A DNA stretch of 64,000 nucleotides, from assembly GCF_001653795.1 (NCBI RefSeq), contig NZ_CP011514.1:558001-622000 (forward strand), in the 5' to 3' direction. Below are positions 1-22,307 of this stretch, in pieces. A model generated the notes under the pieces. That model did no database searches. It worked only from the letters and a program-made list of their open reading frames with translations, and had not been told where the DNA came from. Each line of letters starts with the position of its first letter. The first letter of the stretch is position 1. The translations under genes and the position numbers were made by a program. Source of the DNA: Mitsuaria sp. 7. Lineage in GTDB: Bacteria > Pseudomonadota > Gammaproteobacteria > Burkholderiales > Burkholderiaceae_C.

Positions 1-14175
<14,175 letters not shown>

Positions 14176-14178
14176 GGC

Positions 14179-14206
14179 GGCGTCTCACGCGAAAGAGTGA
14201 AACGCC
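14179..14206 (-). promoter_or_regulatory. hairpin immediately upstream of the giant gene start codon
   Basis: In the minus-strand mRNA the arms GGCGUUUCAC and GUGAGACGCC pair over 10 bp (one G-U) around an 8-nt loop. The stem ends three bases before the AUG at 14175 and there is no clear Shine-Dalgarno. If this start is right, the ribosome-binding region is sequestered. Confidence 0.6.
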
Positions 14207-14295
14207 TCAGTGAATGACGCCTGCGGGGCGGCATGACACCCGCCGCCGGCACGGCTGCGGCTTCAGCCGCTGGCAGGCCGCCTGCTTCACGCCTT

Positions 14296-14314
14296 GCGCC
14301 GGCCGCGCCGGCGC
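14296..14314 (-). terminator. possible hairpin terminator after glk-hexR
   Basis: An 8-bp perfect stem, GCGCCGGC/GCCGGCGC with a 3-nt loop, begins a few bases past the fusion gene's stop codon. It has no U-run, so it may only pause transcription, and readthrough into the giant gene is possible. Confidence 0.35.
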
Positions 14315-14318
14315 GCGC

Positions 14319-16232
14319 TCAGCGGCTGTGCGCCGTCAGCTTGGCCAGCGGCGAAGCCAGGCTGATGCCGGGCGCGGCGCGGTGCGCGCCGGCGCGTCCG
14401 TCCGCGTCGGTCTCGTCGAGCTCCGGATGCGCCGCGCCGAGCGCCAGTCCGGACGCACCGGCGTTGTCACGCCGCATCGCGACGCCCACCGCCAGCATGT
14501 CGATCACCAGCAGGTGCAGGATGCGGCTGATCATCGGCAGGTGCGTGGCGACATCCTCGACGTGGTCGACGATCAGCGCCGCGTCGGCCTTCTTGGCCAG
14601 CGGTGACTGGCTGGCGGTGATCGCCAGCACGTAGGCGCCGCGCTCGCGCGCCGCGTCGGCCACGGCGATCAGCTCGGGCAGCTTGCCGCTGCTGCTGATC
14701 AGCACGGCGACGTCGCCCGTCCTCAGCGTCTGCGCGGCCAGCAGCTGCAGCCGCGGCTCCACATACGCATTGCACGCGACACCGAGTCGCAGGAACTTGA
14801 ACTGCGCATCCTGCGCCACGACGCCGTAATGGCCGATCGCGAAGAACTCGATGCGCGAGGCCTTGAGCAGCAGCTCGATGCTGCGGTCGATCATGTCGCG
14901 GTTGAGCTGGCTGCGCACCTGCAGGATCGCCGAGGCGGTGTTGCCCAGCACCTTCTCGCCGAGCTCCACCATCGAGTCGGCCTGCGTCACCTGCGTGTGG
15001 CTGACCGGCACGGTGCCGGTCAGGCCCGAGGCCAGGCGCAGCTTGAAGTCGGACAGGCCCTCGCAGCCCAGCGAGCGGCAGAAGCGGATCACCGTGGGCT
15101 GGCTGACGCTGGCCGCGCGGGCGATCTCCGCGATCGGGTCGTTGAGCACCCTGCGCGAGTGCGCCAGCACGTGGTCCGCGACGCGCTGCTCGGCCGGCGA
15201 CAGGCCGTCGCGCGCGCGCCGGATCTGGCTGACGATGGCCGAGGCGCCGCCGCTGCTCTGCAGGCTGCGCAACTGCGCTTCGAGGATCGCCGAGGCGCCC
15301 TTGAAGGTCGCGTGCTCGGCCGTGATCACGAAGGTCGGGATCGCGGAGACGTAGTCGGAGAAACGGCCCTTGTCCTGGAAGCGCTCGCGGAAGCGCGAGC
15401 GGTCGAAGTACTCGCCGAGCCGCGGCACGATGCCGCCGCCGATGTAGATGCCGCCCAGCGCGCCCAGCGTCACCGCCAGGTTGGCCGCGGCGGTGCCCAG
15501 CAGCGTGCAGAACAGGTCCAGCGTGGCCTCGCAGACCGGGTCGGCGGCCTCGAGCGCGCGGGCGGTGATGTCCGGCGCCGTCAGCGGCTCCGACGGGCGC
15601 TGGAGGTAGTCCGCCATCGCGCGATGGATGAGCTCAAGACCTGGCCCCGAGAGCAGGCGCTCGAAGGAGACGTGTTCGTGCTCGTTCCACGCGAAGCGCA
15701 GCAGCGCGATCTCGCGCTCGTCGCGCGGCGCGAAGTTGGTGTGGCCGCCTTCGGAGCCCAGCGAGATCCAGCCTTCGCCCGCCGGGATCAGCCCCGACAC
15801 GCCCAGCCCGGAGCCCGAGCCCAGCAGACCGATGACGCTGTGGGGGCGGGCCTCGCCGCCGCCGATCTGGCGGATCTCGCTGCCGCGCAGCCGGGGCAGG
15901 GCCATCGCCAGCGCGGTGAAGTCGTTGACGACCACCAGCGTGTCCAGGCCGAGGCGCTGACGCGCTTCCTCGATCGAGAACTGCCAGTGGTAGTTGGTCA
16001 TGCGCACCAGGTCGCCCTCGACCGGATTGGCGATGGCGATCGCCGCGTGCGCCACCTTCAGCTGGCGGGGCAGCCGGTCCATGTAGGCGCGCACCGCCGC
16101 ATGGAAATCGGCATGCTCGGCGCAGCGCAGCAGCGCGATGTGCTCGAACTCTCCCGGAACGGTTTCCAGGGCGAAGCGGGCGAAGGTGCCGCCGATGTCG
16201 GCGATGAGCCGTGGACTGTCGAATTCACGCAT
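14319..16232 (-). CDS. glk-hexR: bifunctional glucokinase / RpiR-family regulator (HexR-like)
   Basis: This 637-residue fusion has two parts. Residues 1-330 are a glucokinase of the bacterial Glk family, phosphorylating glucose with ATP to glucose 6-phosphate. It shows an N-terminal phosphate-binding motif (ADIGGTFARFA), a catalytic-Asp segment (VVNDFTALA), GSGSGLGVSG and a GGIYIGGGIVPRL stretch. Residues about 345-420 are an RpiR/HexR helix-turn-helix (IARAASVSQPTVIRFCRSLG). Residues about 460-590 are a SIS sugar-phosphate-binding domain (LISSSGKLPE). Such fusions are known in Burkholderiales, where HexR senses 2-keto-3-deoxy-6-phosphogluconate and represses glucose catabolism. The ATG at 16232 begins right before the glucokinase core. 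It is divergent from a second glucokinase, and TGTAG-type palindromes lie between them, so it may regulate both genes. Confidence 0.93.
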   Translation of the reverse strand: MREFDSPRLIADIGGTFARFALETVPGEFEHIALLRCAEHADFHAAVRAYMDRLPRQLKVAHAAIAIANPVEGDLVRMTNYHWQFSIEEARQRLGLDTLVVVNDFTALAMALPRLRGSEIRQIGGGEARPHSVIGLLGSGSGLGVSGLIPAGEGWISLGSEGGHTNFAPRDEREIALLRFAWNEHEHVSFERLLSGPGLELIHRAMADYLQRPSEPLTAPDITARALEAADPVCEATLDLFCTLLGTAAANLAVTLGALGGIYIGGGIVPRLGEYFDRSRFRERFQDKGRFSDYVSAIPTFVITAEHATFKGASAILEAQLRSLQSSGGASAIVSQIRRARDGLSPAEQRVADHVLAHSRRVLNDPIAEIARAASVSQPTVIRFCRSLGCEGLSDFKLRLASGLTGTVPVSHTQVTQADSMVELGEKVLGNTASAILQVRSQLNRDMIDRSIELLLKASRIEFFAIGHYGVVAQDAQFKFLRLGVACNAYVEPRLQLLAAQTLRTGDVAVLISSSGKLPELIAVADAARERGAYVLAITASQSPLAKKADAALIVDHVEDVATHLPMISRILHLLVIDMLAVGVAMRRDNAGASGLALGAAHPELDETDADGRAGAHRAAPGISLASPLAKLTAHSR

Positions 16233-16315
16233 GAAGCGGCGATTATGGCGTGCCGTCCCGCCGCTCCCGGAAGGGGTTCGCCCTAGCCGCGCCGCGCCGT
16301 CGTCATGCTTCGTTG

Positions 16316-16330
16316 TGTAGCGTGACTACA
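16316..16330. promoter_or_regulatory. candidate HexR operator 1
   Basis: A perfect palindrome TGTAG-N5-CTACA lies 83 bp upstream of the glk-hexR start. It fits the general TGTAR-N5-YTACA form described for HexR in other proteobacteria. The local HexR-type protein makes autoregulation likely. Confidence 0.6.
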
Positions 16331-16471
16331 GCGTGGAAATCAGGCGAGAATCCGCGTCGCTGAATGAAAAACTCCTTCAGTGACAAGCCATTGAGCGCGA
16401 GATGCGAAGTGTCGACATCGCGGGAGAAGCGGCCTCGGAGCGCCTTGGCAACATCTCTCTTGTGTGACTGA

Positions 16472-16486
16472 TGTAGTTTTGCTACC
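16472..16486. promoter_or_regulatory. candidate HexR operator 2
   Basis: TGTAG-N5-CTACC has one base off the perfect palindrome. It lies 78 bp upstream of the probable GTG start of the second glucokinase, placing it in that gene's promoter region. Confidence 0.5.
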
Positions 16487-16564
16487 TTGCGCGGATTCGC
16501 CGCGGACGCGGTCTCGGACGTGCCCGAACGGCACGACTTCCAGTCAGAGAGCAGGACAAGAACA

Positions 16565-17575
16565 GTGCAAGCAGAACAGGGTGTGCAGGGTGGGGATGCC
16601 GCGGGTTATCCGTGGCTGGTGGCGGACATCGGCGGCAGCAACGCCCGCTTCGCCTGGGTCGATGGTCCCGGCAAGGCCGTGGACCACGTGCGCAAGCTGC
16701 CGGTCTCCCACTACGAGTCGCTGCGGGCCGCGGCCGAGGCCTATCTGAAGGAGCTCGCCGGCCTGGGCGTGACGGCGCGGCCCAGGCGCGCCTCGCTGGC
16801 GCTGGCCACGGCGATCAACAGCGACCGCATCGAGCTGACCAACAGCCACTGGACCTTCTCGCGCAGCCAGTTGCAGGCCGACCTGGGTCTGGACGAGCTG
16901 CGCTTGCTGAACGACTTCGAAGCGCTGGCGCTGTCGCTGCCGGGCCTGCGCGCGGACCAGGTGTCGGCCGTGCCGGGACCTGCGCTGTCCACGCCGCGCG
17001 GCACGCTCGCGGTGATCGGCCCGGGCACGGGCCTGGGCGTCGGCGGCGTGATCGAGACCTCGGGCGGCTGGGTCGCGCTGCCGGGCGAGGGCGGTCACAT
17101 GACGCTGGCGCCGACCAACGACTACGAGAGTGAACTGCTGGCCGCCGCGCGCAAGGAGTTCTCCCATGTCTCCGCCGAGCGCTTCCTGTCCGGCATCGGT
17201 CTGCCGACGCTGCATGCGGCGGTGGCGGCCGTGGCCGGTCAGGCGTCGACGCGGCGCCTGACGGCCGAGCAGATCGTCGAGGGCTCGTTGTCCGGCGACG
17301 CCATCTGCGTCAAGACGATGGACCAGTTCTGCGCCTTCCTCGGCAGCTTCGCCGGCAGCGTCACGCTGGCGCTGGGTGCGCGGGGCGGCGTCTACATCGG
17401 CGGCGGCATCGTGCCCCGCCTGGGCGAGCGCTTCTTCCAGTCGTCCTTCCGGGCGCGCTTCGAGGACAAGGGCCGCTTCGCGCCCTACCTGGCCTCGGTG
17501 CCCTGCGTCCTGATCACCGACACGCTGACCGCCCTGGCGGGCGCGGCCTTCGCGCTGGAGCAGTCGGTGCGTTGA
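16565..17575 (+). CDS. glk: glucokinase (second copy)
   Basis: This 336-residue glucokinase phosphorylates glucose to glucose 6-phosphate in the cytoplasm. The phosphate-binding motif is ADIGGSNARFA, the catalytic segment LLNDFEALALS, followed by GPGTGLGVGG, GEGGH and a GGVYIGGGIVPRL stretch. The GTG at 16565, preceded by a weak purine-rich site, is preferred. An ATG at 16487 would add 26 residues that match nothing in the family. It stands opposite the fused glk-hexR gene and shares an intergenic region with two HexR-like palindromes. It lacks the regulator domain, so it is an independent paralogue. A strong terminator follows. Confidence 0.92.
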   Translation: MQAEQGVQGGDAAGYPWLVADIGGSNARFAWVDGPGKAVDHVRKLPVSHYESLRAAAEAYLKELAGLGVTARPRRASLALATAINSDRIELTNSHWTFSRSQLQADLGLDELRLLNDFEALALSLPGLRADQVSAVPGPALSTPRGTLAVIGPGTGLGVGGVIETSGGWVALPGEGGHMTLAPTNDYESELLAAARKEFSHVSAERFLSGIGLPTLHAAVAAVAGQASTRRLTAEQIVEGSLSGDAICVKTMDQFCAFLGSFAGSVTLALGARGGVYIGGGIVPRLGERFFQSSFRARFEDKGRFAPYLASVPCVLITDTLTALAGAAFALEQSVR

Positions 17576-17600
17576 GCGTGTAGTTCAGGCAAAGGCTGGT

Positions 17601-17615
17601 TGTAGTCCAGCTACA
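17601..17615. promoter_or_regulatory. candidate HexR operator 3
   Basis: A second perfect TGTAG-N5-CTACA palindrome lies between the second glucokinase and the TonB-dependent receptor. It is upstream of the terminator at 17628 and about 220 bp from the receptor start, so which gene it controls is uncertain. Confidence 0.5.
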
Positions 17616-17627
17616 TCACCCTCTCTT

Positions 17628-17655
17628 AACGGCGGCCCGCGTGGCCGCCGTTTTT
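17628..17655 (+). terminator. rho-independent terminator after glucokinase
   Basis: The stem AACGGCGGCC/GGCCGCCGTT with a 5-nt loop is followed by a T-run. Confidence 0.9.
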
Positions 17656-17799
17656 CATTTCTTCTCCCTAATTCACAGGTTTGTAGGTGGAAACCCGACG
17701 TAACTTCGTCGTTTTTCCGCCATGGCGCCTGTGGTTTGCGACGTCCAGGGTTTGCGAGAGCTTGGATCGTGATCTAGTTTTAGTACAGAATTCTTTTCA

Positions 17800-17820
17800 G
17801 AACGTTGGGTACCGTCGTTC
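17800..17820. promoter_or_regulatory. inverted repeat upstream of the TonB-dependent receptor
   Basis: GAACG-N11-CGTTC ends 17 bp before the receptor start codon. It could be an operator overlapping the 5' leader. No regulator is known to bind it. Confidence 0.25.
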
Positions 17821-17837
17821 AAACAGGAGACAAAGAA

Positions 17838-20618
17838 ATGAAGACATCGCACGCCTCGCGCGAGTTGTTCCGGGTGCAGCCCGTCGCTGCCGGTTGCCTG
17901 ATGACGCTGGCCCTCATGGCCGGCGCCGCGCACGCGCAACAGGCTCAGACCGAAGCCGACAGGGCCGCCGCCGAGAAAGCCGCCGCCGACCGCCAGCTGG
18001 AAACCGTGACCGTCACCGGCATCCGCCGCGGCATCGAGGCCGCGATTTCGGTGAAGAAAAACTCCGACTCCATCGTCGAGGCCGTCTCGGCCGAAGACAT
18101 CGGCAAGCTGCCCGACGTGTCGATCGCCGAATCGATCGCGCGCCTGCCCGGTCTGTCCGCCCAGCGCGTGGCCGGCCGCGCGCAGGTGATCTCGGTCCGC
18201 GGTCTGTCGCCGGACTTCGCGACCTCGCTGCTCAACGGCCGCGAGCTGGTCTCCACCGGCGACAACCGCAGCGTCGAGTTCGACCAGTACCCGTCCGAGC
18301 TGCTCAGCGGCGTGGTCGTCTACAAGACGCCGGACGCCGGCCTGGTCGGCCAGGGCCTGTCGGGCACGATCGACATGCAGACGGTCCGTCCGCTCAACTT
18401 CAGCAACCGCGTGGTGACGCTGAACGCGCGCGGCCAGCGCAACTCGCTGGGCAAGGCGGCGGACGCCAGCGCCTTCGGCAACCGCCTGAGCGCCAGCTAC
18501 ATCGACCAATTCGCCGACCGCACCATCGGCGTGTCGCTGGGCTACGCGCACCAGGAAACGCCGACGCAGGAAGAGCAGGTCGGCCTGTACGAACCCTGGG
18601 ACACCTCGGCCCGCACCGGCCTGGCCGCGGGCACCTACAACTCGGGCGGCATCAAGGCGCTGCGCCGCACCGGCAAGACCGAACGCGACGCGCTGATGGG
18701 CACGATCGAGTTCCGCCCGACCAAGAACTGGACCAGCGTCGTCGACGGCTTCTGGACCAAGGCCAAGGCGGAAGACACGGCCAACCAGTTCGAGATGAGC
18801 ATGACCTGGAACGGCAACAACGCGCCGCTCGACTGGTCCGGCGTCACGACCAACAGCGCCAACACGCAGACCGGCGGCACGCTGCTGAACGCGTACCCGC
18901 TGGTCCGCGGCATGTACAACAAGCGCGACGACAAGATCGTCGCCACCGGCTGGAACAACAAGCTGAAGTTGGCCGGCGGCCTGACGCTGACGGCCGACGT
19001 CAACTACTCGCGCGCCACGCGCAACGAGATCAACCTCGAGAACAACACGCAGCTGCTGGCGGTGCCGGGCGCGATCCCGCTGGACAACGTCAAGCTGGCG
19101 TTCAAGTCGGGCGACTTCTCGCAGATCGTGCCGGGCCTGAATTATTCGGACCCGACCAAGCTGTACCTGCAGAACACCATCTACGGCTCGGGCTACGGCA
19201 AGACGCCCAGCGTCAAGGACGAGCTGACCGGCTTCAAGCTGGTGGGCAACATGCCCGCGCCCGCGCTGGTGAACGGCTGGTTCTCGGACATCGACGTCGG
19301 CCTGAACTACGCGGACCGGTCCAAGAAGAAGCGCCAGCCCGAAGGCGCGATCAACGTCGGCGCGCAGGGCAACACGGCGATCGGATCGGAGTTCCAGTAC
19401 AGCCCGGTGGACCTGAGCTTCGCGGGCCTGGGCATGATCCCGGCGTGGAACGTGCCGGGCGCCGTCGGCCGCTACATGACCTTCAACCCGACGGACACGG
19501 AGAGCTACCTGATCTCCAAGGCCTGGGACGTGAAGGAAAAGGTCGCGACGCTGTTCTTCAAGGGCAACATCGACTCGTCGGCCTTCGGCATCCCGATGCG
19601 CGGCAACGTCGGTCTGCAGGTGATCCACACGGACCAGTCGTCGCAGTCGAACTACTTCGACGGCACGGCCCCGGCGGGCCAGCAGGTCAAGCCGCTCAAC
19701 GGCGGCAAGAAGTACACCGACTACCTGCCGGCGCTGAACCTGGCCTGGTCGCTGACGGATGACCAGACGCTGCGCTTCGCGGTCGCCAAGCAGATGGCCC
19801 GCGCGAAGGTGGACCAGCTGCGATCGGCGCTGGACTTCGGCGTCGACTCCAACACCGGCAAGCCGGGCGCGAGCGGCGGCAATCCGGAACTCGATCCGTG
19901 GCGCGCGAATGCCGTCGACCTGTCCTGGGAGAAGTACTTCGGCTCCAAGGCCTATGTGTCGGTGGCGGGCTACTACAAGGACCTGCGCAGCTACATCTAC
20001 ACGCAGGGCAACGACCGCTACGACTTCTCGCGCTTCGTCGCCGGCTACACGCCGCAGCCGGGCCAGCCCGCCGCGCAACCGATCGGCACCTACACCGCGC
20101 CGTACAACGGCCAGGGCGGCAAGCTGCGCGGCCTGGAGTTGACCGCCTCGCTGCCGTTCAACCTGATCAGCCAATCGCTGAACGGCTTCGGCATCGTCGC
20201 GAGCGCCAGCTTCAACAGCAGCAACATCCAGATCAAGGATCCGGAAAGCGCGAGCAGCGTGGGCTCGGGCAACATCTCGCTGCCGGGCCTGTCCAAGCAT
20301 GTGTACAACCTGACCGCGTACTACGAGGCCAACGGCTTCGAGGCCCGCATCAGCCAGCGCAAGCGCTCGGACTTCATCGGCGAGATCGGCAACTTCAACG
20401 GCGCGCGCACGCTGCGCTACGTGGTCGGCGAGAGCATCGTCGACGCGCAGATCGGCTACAACTTCACCGAAGGTCCGCTGAAGGGACTGGGTCTGCTGGC
20501 GCAGGTCAACAACCTGACCGACGAGGCCTACCGCACCTATGCGGCCACGAAGGACCGCCCGCTGGAATACATCAAGTGGGGCCGGACCTACCTGATCGGC
20601 GCAACGTACAAGTTCTGA
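17838..20618 (+). CDS. TonB-dependent outer-membrane receptor (probable oligosaccharide uptake)
   Basis: The gene encodes 926 residues from ATG 17838, chosen because AGGAGA lies 9 bases upstream and a signal peptide ending AGAAHAQQ follows. The plug domain (about 45-170) has the typical VEAVSAEDIGKLPDVSIAES, an SVRGL stretch and the VVVYKTPDAG segment seen in Caulobacter/Xanthomonas-type sugar receptors. The rest is a 22-strand barrel ending in an aromatic residue (ATYKF). It uses TonB-ExbBD energy to import a ligand. Next to two glucokinases and a secreted GH13 enzyme, the ligand is probably a maltodextrin or related glucan (inference). It may be under HexR or another sugar regulator. No TonB box was identified with certainty. 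Confidence 0.92.
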   Translation: MKTSHASRELFRVQPVAAGCLMTLALMAGAAHAQQAQTEADRAAAEKAAADRQLETVTVTGIRRGIEAAISVKKNSDSIVEAVSAEDIGKLPDVSIAESIARLPGLSAQRVAGRAQVISVRGLSPDFATSLLNGRELVSTGDNRSVEFDQYPSELLSGVVVYKTPDAGLVGQGLSGTIDMQTVRPLNFSNRVVTLNARGQRNSLGKAADASAFGNRLSASYIDQFADRTIGVSLGYAHQETPTQEEQVGLYEPWDTSARTGLAAGTYNSGGIKALRRTGKTERDALMGTIEFRPTKNWTSVVDGFWTKAKAEDTANQFEMSMTWNGNNAPLDWSGVTTNSANTQTGGTLLNAYPLVRGMYNKRDDKIVATGWNNKLKLAGGLTLTADVNYSRATRNEINLENNTQLLAVPGAIPLDNVKLAFKSGDFSQIVPGLNYSDPTKLYLQNTIYGSGYGKTPSVKDELTGFKLVGNMPAPALVNGWFSDIDVGLNYADRSKKKRQPEGAINVGAQGNTAIGSEFQYSPVDLSFAGLGMIPAWNVPGAVGRYMTFNPTDTESYLISKAWDVKEKVATLFFKGNIDSSAFGIPMRGNVGLQVIHTDQSSQSNYFDGTAPAGQQVKPLNGGKKYTDYLPALNLAWSLTDDQTLRFAVAKQMARAKVDQLRSALDFGVDSNTGKPGASGGNPELDPWRANAVDLSWEKYFGSKAYVSVAGYYKDLRSYIYTQGNDRYDFSRFVAGYTPQPGQPAAQPIGTYTAPYNGQGGKLRGLELTASLPFNLISQSLNGFGIVASASFNSSNIQIKDPESASSVGSGNISLPGLSKHVYNLTAYYEANGFEARISQRKRSDFIGEIGNFNGARTLRYVVGESIVDAQIGYNFTEGPLKGLGLLAQVNNLTDEAYRTYAATKDRPLEYIKWGRTYLIGATYKF

Positions 20619-20674
20619 TGAGCCTCTGAATCGTCAGGCTCCGATCGGTCCACCGGTTCAGGTCCTGCGAGCGA

Positions 20675-20710
20675 TGAAGCCCCGTCCGGCGATAGCCGGA
20701 CGGGGCTTCA
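20675..20710. terminator. bidirectional terminator between convergent genes
   Basis: A 16-bp perfect stem with loop GATA lies between the receptor and the convergent TPR gene. Its right arm overlaps the TPR gene's stop codon at 20708-20710. Confidence 0.9.
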
Positions 20711-21382
20711 TTCCTTGGCTGTGCTCCGCGGCTGACGCGAGGCCTGCACCGAAGGCCAGGTCTGCTCGAACCACTGCCTGGCGGCCCGTGCATCGGCAAC
20801 GGCCCAGCCTTTCCTGATGAACAGGTCGAGGTCGTACAAGGGTCCTTCCCGGAGGTCCTCCTCCTTCTGGAGGTGGGTCAGCGTCCTGCGATACCAGACG
20901 GTGGCCTGCGTCGGGTCCGATGCCAGCAGGAAGCTGTGCCCCATGTTCACGAGCGCATTGGCATGGGTGGGGTCCAGGTCCACCGCCGTCTGGCACAACG
21001 GACGGGCATCCAGCGGCTGATTGCGTTCCAGCAGGGACCAGCAGAGGTTGTTGTAGTCGTTGCTCGTGGCGCCGGGGCGTTTGACGAGTTCCTGCCTGGC
21101 CTCGGCAGCCTCGACGTTCTTGCCCTGTGCCGCGAGTACGCGGGCGAGCTGCCGCCAGTCGGAGGCGTCGCTCTGCGATTGCGCCACCATCCGCCGCGCC
21201 ACGGCCTCGGCCGCCCTCCAGTCCTTGGCCTTGGACGGCGCCTCGAATTGCTGTCGCAGGTCGGCCAGCGACTGGGCCTGCGCCGCGGGAGTCCATGAAG
21301 TGCTCAGCGCCAGCGTCAACAGGCCGGCGGTCGCGCGAAACGTGAGTCGTGTCCGCGTGATCGCGGTGGATTCCTGGCGCAT
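20708..21382 (-). CDS. periplasmic TPR-like protein of unknown function
   Basis: The product has 224 residues with an N-terminal signal peptide (hydrophobic core LLTLALSTS, cleavage near AAQAQS) and helical repeats. The clearest TPR-type motif is around 140-175 (ALVNMGHSFLLASDPTQATVWYRRTL, split here only by position). It is probably a periplasmic scaffold. It runs convergent to the receptor and lies between it and a beta-barrel gene. No catalytic motif is visible and the specific role is unknown. Confidence 0.7.
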   Translation of the reverse strand: MRQESTAITRTRLTFRATAGLLTLALSTSWTPAAQAQSLADLRQQFEAPSKAKDWRAAEAVARRMVAQSQSDASDWRQLARVLAAQGKNVEAAEARQELVKRPGATSNDYNNLCWSLLERNQPLDARPLCQTAVDLDPTHANALVNMGHSFLLASDPTQATVWYRRTLTHLQKEEDLREGPLYDLDLFIRKGWAVADARAARQWFEQTWPSVQASRQPRSTAKE

Positions 21383-21468
21383 GGTGTTGTCTTCGTCGAT
21401 GGGGAGGGCGGCGCGCGGTCAGCCGCCTGCCACGGCCGGCCGCGCATCCCGGCACCCAAGGACGTCCC

Positions 21469-22038
21469 TCAGAAGTCCATGCGGGCGCCGATCGAGACCA
21501 AGCGTACATTGGATCGCTCGCCCAGCAATTTGGCACGGGTCACGTCCACGCCCGCTTCCAGACGGACGGTGTCGGTCACGGCGTAATTCAGTCCCACGCC
21601 CACGATAGGTTGCGTGCTGGTGCCGGTGTACTTGGTCCTGATAGCGCCGATGTTGGCCACCGCCTCGCTGCGGACGCGCGCGAGACCCACGCGTCCGGTC
21701 AGGCCGATGCTCGGGGTCAGCGCCGCGGTGTACGCGCCGCCCAGGGTGAGCGCCCTCGTCTTGCCGTCGAGGCTGCCGGTCGCATCGCCGCCGCTGTACT
21801 TTCCGAAGGTGGCGAAGCCGCCTTCAATGGCGAAGCCGTTGGAGAACGCATACCCGATCGTCACCTTGCCGCCGACCGCGTTGGCGTCGCAGCGCGGCAC
21901 GCCGCCGCAGGCGCCGTTGAGGTGCCCCTGGCCAATCGCCACGAGGCCATAGACATTGCCGTCACCGGTCCTGGCTGATTGCGCCTGGGCGGACAGGGCG
22001 AAGAACAAGGCCGCGAGCAGGAGGGGAGTTCGATTCAT
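21469..22038 (-). CDS. small outer-membrane beta-barrel protein
   Basis: The product has 189 residues from ATG 22038, chosen for its purine-rich upstream site and the signal peptide ending ALSAQAQS. Alternating hydrophobic strands, glycine-rich turns and a C-terminal aromatic (GARMDF) fit an 8-stranded OmpA/OmpX-like barrel of the outer-membrane beta-barrel superfamily. It is a distant relative of the protein at 43541-44101, sharing length, GYxFxNGxxIE-like segments and terminal strands. Function is unknown; such proteins often affect adhesion or envelope stability. Confidence 0.75.
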   Translation of the reverse strand: MNRTPLLLAALFFALSAQAQSARTGDGNVYGLVAIGQGHLNGACGGVPRCDANAVGGKVTIGYAFSNGFAIEGGFATFGKYSGGDATGSLDGKTRALTLGGAYTAALTPSIGLTGRVGLARVRSEAVANIGAIRTKYTGTSTQPIVGVGLNYAVTDTVRLEAGVDVTRAKLLGERSNVRLVSIGARMDF

Positions 22039-22307
22039 GACTGCTTCTTTCCGATGTCGACATCGGTCGTGCTGAAGAAGGGGCACATCGATGGAGATGG
22101 CCCGTGGATAAATGCGAGCAACTCGTCGCATTTAAAGAATAGAAGGATTCGCCTTTTCCGCCTATTCGCATTCAGGCGCCATCGACATCGGAGCAGCGGC
22201 GACGCAAGGAATGCAGAGCGACGCTCTCGATCAGACGGGTGTGGACATGCGAGAACAGTCCGACGCCGGCAAAGGCTTCGACCGGCCGCCTCGTCGCGTT
22301 TGTCGCG

